Assembly (NCBI RefSeq): GCF_015832195.1
Contig: NC_052027.1
Span: forward strand, 12,458,149-12,522,148
Direction of reading: 5' to 3'
Length of the DNA: 64,000 nt
Source: Motacilla alba alba
Taxonomy: Eukaryota > Chordata > Aves > Passeriformes > Motacillidae
Below the pieces are notes generated by a model that did not search any database, was not told the origin of the DNA, and worked only from the letters and a program-made list of their open reading frames with translations. The position numbers and the translations under genes are program-made. This document shows positions 59,073 to 64,000 of this stretch, one piece after another; within the stretch, counting starts at the first letter, position 1, and each line of letters opens with the position of its first letter.

Positions 59073-62000
59073 CACACCGCGGAGCTGCGGGGCCGTGCAG
59101 GCTCTTGGAGGGCGCTGCTGCTGCCATGTGCCCTTCTGTTTCCTCCATCCAGCCTTTGTGTTCCGAGCATCTCACCCGGAAGGTTCGAGCTCCCTGCGTG
59201 CTGTTCCCGGGTTCACAGGAACAATAAGGGCTGTTCGGGAGCGTGTGGAGTTCAAAGGGCTCCATAAATGTGTGTGAGGGCCATGAGCTGCTGTGAGCAT
59301 TCCAGCAACTGGACAGCATCAATCAGCTCTGAGGCTGCTGGCTGAAGGACATGGCAGGCCTGCAGATCTGCTTGGAGCTGCACATTCTGGGCTTTGGCTT
59401 TCCAAATGATTGATTTGTAATGATCTAGCCATATGATCCTTTATCTCACAAAATTGTGTGTAATACCCATTTCCATACCCCCTGCTATATGGCCCTGCTG
59501 GATTTTCCTCATGGTTGGTGGGCAGGCTTGGATTTTAATTTCTGACCTTGCCTATGTTCTTCACTCTTATATCAGTGGGAGTGACTAGGTATTTCTGATC
59601 TTACTTCTGACTACATTCAAATCCAACCAAGCAATCAATGACTTCCCTGACTTTTTTTTGTATACGGCTGTGGGAAAATTCCTGGTTGGCTGGCTATGAA
59701 TTAATGAAAATCCTTAGAATGCTTCACTAATTATAGCTCCCGTGGCTTTAAAAATGCTATTCCCTTTTTTAATTTGAGAGAGGTCACAGAGGTTTACAGA
59801 AACTAAGAAAAGAAAACTTAACATCTGGTTGTGCTCTGTAGATGACTGCTTTTGTGTGAAGAAAAGTTATGGCGTCGCCTCAGCATCAAACACATTCAAG
59901 GTGATCCTTTCTAAGAACTCTTTGCCAGAGTCCCCTTTGCTCAAACTGTGTTTTCTAATTAACTTTGCTTTGTATTTTCAAATGGAGGATTTTAGTTCTC
60001 CAAACTAAATCCCAAACTCATATTGATGCCTGAAGTTCACCCTACCTTTATAAAATTTATTTTCCTGAGTTTTGTAATTATAGCATAATCTTTCCATATG
60101 CTTTCTAATGTTTTCCTTTAAAAGTTATGGAATTCCAAGATGAGGAGGCTGCTGGGTTGTATTGTGGTATTTATGAAAGAAAATTTGTTCTGTGTTTGCT
60201 TATCTATACTGAAATTTCAGCTATTTGTATGTAAAATACTGAAGAGTAATCTCATTTGTGAAAGTCCCCTTTTTAAAACCTTAATTTTACAGGCTATAAG
60301 AGAATGCATTTTTTTTTCCAAATAATGCAGGTTAAAATTATATGTGAAGTAAGTGTAGCTCATAGAAAACATCATATGAGAATGTTTAGATCCGAACAGT
60401 TAATCTTCTAAATTGTTAAAATTGTAAATTATCAGCTGTTCAGTCAAACATGTGTTACTCCAGGTGTGACTGGTCTGGAATCAGAAAGCATCAAAAAATA
60501 CAACTTTAGAAACTTACAACAGCCACATGATCTTTTTCTATTAGACAGTGATTTAAGCAAACTCCAAGCAGGCCTCCATCATCTGCTTGTAGGAGCAGCA
60601 CCCCAGTCTGTTTTCCTTTCAAACATGGAAAATGAAGGGATTTCTTTCTGGTTTTATTTGTCTGTTTTTTTTAAAGAGCTAAAACCCTACCTATTAAAAC
60701 CAGTGGCAACACTTTGAGCTTTGTTTTGATGGGGTTTTCTTTCATATTTAAGTGGCTTGATGCTGTGGGATTGCCTGGCACTGAGCTGCTGGGTGGTGCA
60801 AGCCTTTCCTCTGGCTGCTGCTTGGTGGCCCTGGGGATGCCACTGCCTGGTGACAGAGGTCACAAGCTCACAGGGCACATCACTTTCCCAGTGGGAGGGT
60901 TTGGGTGCTGTCCTCAGCAGAGACAGTGCTGCACAGAGCCACCCTCAAGTGCAGCCAGGGAGCTGAACAGGGGCACTGGGGGGCACAGCTGGCCCACAGC
61001 TGGGCAGTGGCTGGCAGGGCAGTGTCTGCTGCTTAGGTTTTGTTGATAACTGCTGTCTTCGGTCTCACTGTTGTACTGTGTCCTGGAACAACCCATGTAG
61101 TCTGTTCTTGTAGAGTGGGGAGTGTGCTGTGAAGTTGTGTCTTTGTTTATTTCACAGGAAAAACTTCCTTGATTCCACCCTGAATGATTCTGTGCTTTTT
61201 TTCCCCCCCTCAAAGGTACCAGAGTAACTTTGGTTACAGCTGCCCAGCCCATGAAGAATTCCATTCTTTTCCTCTGTCTGAGCTATTGAGGTGCTAGTCT
61301 GTGTCTTGTCTCACAGCCCTAGTGAAGCCTGCCTGCACTGCTTCCTATTCCTCCAGTTTCTAGGGGAATCAGTTTTATCTTCCTGTCTAGGCTTGCCCCC
61401 AGTTGTAGGCAGTGGTAACAAAACGAGGATGGAAGTTGAAACTGGCAAATTGTGCAATTTTGCTGAGCATAAAGGGTGCTCTGTCTGGATGAACTTTAAA
61501 TACGGTGTGGGGAGGGGGTGTTGCTGAATCACAAACTTTTTTGGCAAAGTGTTCAAGCTTGTGCTGGGCTTGGCCTTGAAGTTTGAGAGATACAGGGTGT
61601 AAATGGGTGATTCAACTTCACCATATAAGTGTGAGCAGACCCTTAAAAGCTTGGAGTGGGATCCTGAAAAAGAGTGGAGTGCCCTAACTCCTACTAACTT
61701 TCAATGGAGTTTATCTCTTTTGTGGCTCAGGGCTGTAGATATGTTTTATATTGACTCAGCAGTGAAGCTGCTTAGTGAAATTCTCACTCCCATCTGTTTC
61801 CTCCCACTTTGGTGTTGGTGTTTGCCTTTCCCTCCCCACCTGCTTTAATGCACCTATTTGTGAGCTGCAATGTAAATCACATTTTTAAAGCAGCTTGAAT
61901 TGAAAGTTTGAAATTGAACTTTTTTTTTGTTTTGTTTGTTTTTTCCCCTTTTCACAACTGAATAATTTCAATGACATGGATAAAATTAGGTCCCTGTGCA

Positions 62001-64000
62001 TTTATGTTAAGTATATGTTCAGAATTGGTGAACTACAGCATGGAGGCAGAGGAACTGGGAGAGGGGCAGAGGACAGGGGAGTCAGGAAATCCCCAGGCTA
62101 TTTTTGTGATTAGTCCCAGTGTTCCATGTAGCCCTTCAGATGTTTTTAACATTCCCACCCTTGAGTTGTGTTAATTTAGATAACTCTTTTAAAGGTATCT
62201 CATCAAAAGAGTTTGAGGTTAGTATAATGAGCATATAAGTTATTCAACATTTTTCATAGGAGCTTTTTTAACAGTGAGTTTTTCACAAGCAAGAAGATGA
62301 TAGTGTTTCAGAAATCACTTCAGCATCTGTTGAAATGCAGCCAGCTCTGGTGGAATACAGAGCTCCTGGTAACGCTATACAGCCCTTCCTGCCAGGAAAT
62401 GAAGAGCAGTGTATTCATTTGTAACCCAAGGGGGGCACTTCACCAGCCAGCCTATAGTTTGTGAATGGAATTTGGTCAGCTTACCACGAAAATTACAGAA
62501 TGACCCAGTGGGTCTCACTAACTCCCTCTTTTTCTTACCTTGCTCTAAAGACAGCATCTCTTATTAATACAGTGTCTGTGAGCAAATTTGTGTAGTTAGG
62601 GAGTACAGTTAAGGATTATTCCTCATTAAAAGGAGCTTTCATTTTGTTTACTCTGTCAAAATTTTATCTGAGTTCTTCTGGTACTGCTTCACAAATTATG
62701 CTTTAGTTGTGGAAGAATATCTAGGGTTTTGCTTTTTCTGTTGTTTACTACAAAAAGTTTAGCTAAGATACTTTTCATAGAAGCAATAAAATGATCTATT
62801 GCATAGTTACAACTTTACTTTATTGTTTAATTCTCTGTTTTCAGCAACTTAAGTTGGTGGTGTTTAATAATTAGCTTAGTTTACCTTCTGACAGGAGGAG
62901 TAGGTTAAATACGAAAAGAGTTAAAATAAGAAACAAAAAGAAAAAACAAACACCTAACTCAGCCAGACCCTTAACAGGTGAAAAGTTATTTTTCCACGCT
63001 TCTTCAGAACATCAAAGAAACAAAACCTTTATCTTTTATTCATTAGCTAGGAATAATGCAAGTTGGGATAGCTTAGGTTTCTCCTTATAGTTGCATTTGT
63101 AAGAGTAATTCAGTAATCATGCCATTCACTTTTGGGGCTCTTTTTCATTAAGGACCACTGGCCGTGAAATGTCATGCAGAGGTTTGAAAATGGGACATTC
63201 AGCTCACTGAAGAATGAGCTGCAACGACAGAAGTTTCTTTTTATTACCTTCTGGCAGTAAATGTAGGAATCAAAGCCCCAAATAAGTGATAGAATAACAT
63301 CCAATATTGCCTAACAATGCTGGTAGCTGTGGATGATGATTGCTCAGTGTAACCACATTGCATTTGGTTTACATCTTTTATTTATTGTTTATTATATTTC
63401 ATTCAACCATTGAAGCTCCAGTACGCAGACTCCAGTAGTTTATCTGTGTGCTTGTCTGTGGCAAGATGACTTGGATTTCTAGGTGTGATTCCTCCCTCTC
63501 CTCCCACTGTGGTTAGGTTTTATTACAACAACAACAACAAAAAAAATTGTTTCCATGTATATATCTTACAATTATATCCAAGTAGATCAGATAGTGTGCA
63601 TGGATCTTTAAAAATAAAAGGTTAAACAATTAGTGTAAATGCTTTTCCAAGCATTTTTAAATTCAGATGAAATTTTGTCATAATTTGATCAAAGTCACAT
63701 AACCTGTGGCTCTGGTTTTTTTACACATGCTAATGGTCTGTGGATAACGTTACATTTTTTCAGCATGAAACTGAACACTTCAAATCCCTAAAGCAGGCTC
63801 AAATTTATGGTTAATAAAAGAATATATTGTACTGGATGTCATCTGTTATATCACTCTGGGAACAGAAACTGGCAGTGAGTGGACAGGAAATATTTCCATT
63901 TCAAATCACTTCAGTCCATGGTCTAGGGTGAAAGTGTCTGATTTCAGGAAAATCACTGTGAATATCCATGTAATAGAAATATTTAAGAGTATAAGCTTTT

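Larger units (their letters stand above)
52287..64000 (+). other. IL17RD intron 1 (partial)
   Basis: The phase 0 donor at 52287 opens an intron that runs off the window; the first IL17RD intron is also very long in mammals. Contents: AT-rich DNA, the GC-rich minisatellite at 58559-59072, and a short (CAA)n run near 63527. No exon with IL17RD ectodomain sequence was recognised. Confidence 0.7.

Noticed and set aside
58313..59322. Long open frames of about 285 codons on both strands with seven-residue repeats.
   Set aside because: They are the translation of a minisatellite whose main unit is 21 bases. Several frames are open at once and there is no start, splice or family signal.
1..64000. 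CRISPR arrays, bacterial operons, phage or defence systems, tRNA or rRNA genes.
   Set aside because: The window is vertebrate nuclear DNA with spliced genes; no regularly spaced dyad repeats with unique spacers and no cloverleaf-type RNA gene were noticed.

Overview
The window is vertebrate nuclear DNA and most likely avian. It carries spliced genes with GT-AG introns, AT-rich intergenic and intronic DNA broken by CpG islands, and several fragments that resemble CR1 retrotransposons, the dominant bird LINE. Four genes can be read from their exons: ASB14 (+), APPL1 (-), HESX1 (+) and the first exon of IL17RD (+). Their order and relative orientation match the human 3p14.3 block (inverted), so this is conserved synteny. 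The bird assignment and the synteny rest on recalled knowledge; no search was run.

Layout. 1-7514: ASB14, nine coding exons, 594 codons plus stop, an ankyrin/SOCS-box E3 adaptor. 7515-8401: the short gap between two convergent genes. 8402-13555: probable APPL1 3' UTR on the minus strand. 13556-33868: APPL1, 22 coding exons read right to left, 708 residues, with BAR, PH and PTB domains. 33230-34320: APPL1 CpG island with a tandem array of inverted CCAAT boxes and a (GGGGCC)10 hexanucleotide repeat. 34320-38240: intergenic DNA with a CR1 fragment and G/T-rich low-complexity tracts. 38247-40322: HESX1, a small four-exon paired-like homeobox repressor with a homeodomain-site-rich promoter. 40323-51880: intergenic DNA with CR1 fragments. 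51880-52420: IL17RD CpG island and signal-peptide exon. 52287-64000: start of a long IL17RD intron containing a GC-rich minisatellite of about 21-bp units.

The four genes are not an operon or a pathway; they are neighbours by ancient synteny. ASB14 is an ubiquitin-ligase adaptor, APPL1 an endosomal Rab5/adiponectin/insulin signalling adaptor, HESX1 a forebrain/pituitary repressor, and IL17RD (Sef) an FGF/IL-17 signalling modulator.

The most notable observations are: (i) intron 2 of ASB14 starts with TT instead of GT although every other phase in the gene is perfect; (ii) five inverted CCAAT boxes spaced exactly 21 bp apart upstream of APPL1; (iii) that array is open in frame with the APPL1 start codon, giving a possible 81-residue extension; (iv) a C9orf72-type GGGGCC repeat in the same CpG island. 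I saw no prokaryotic-style defence or mobile system, no CRISPR array and no tRNA or rRNA gene.
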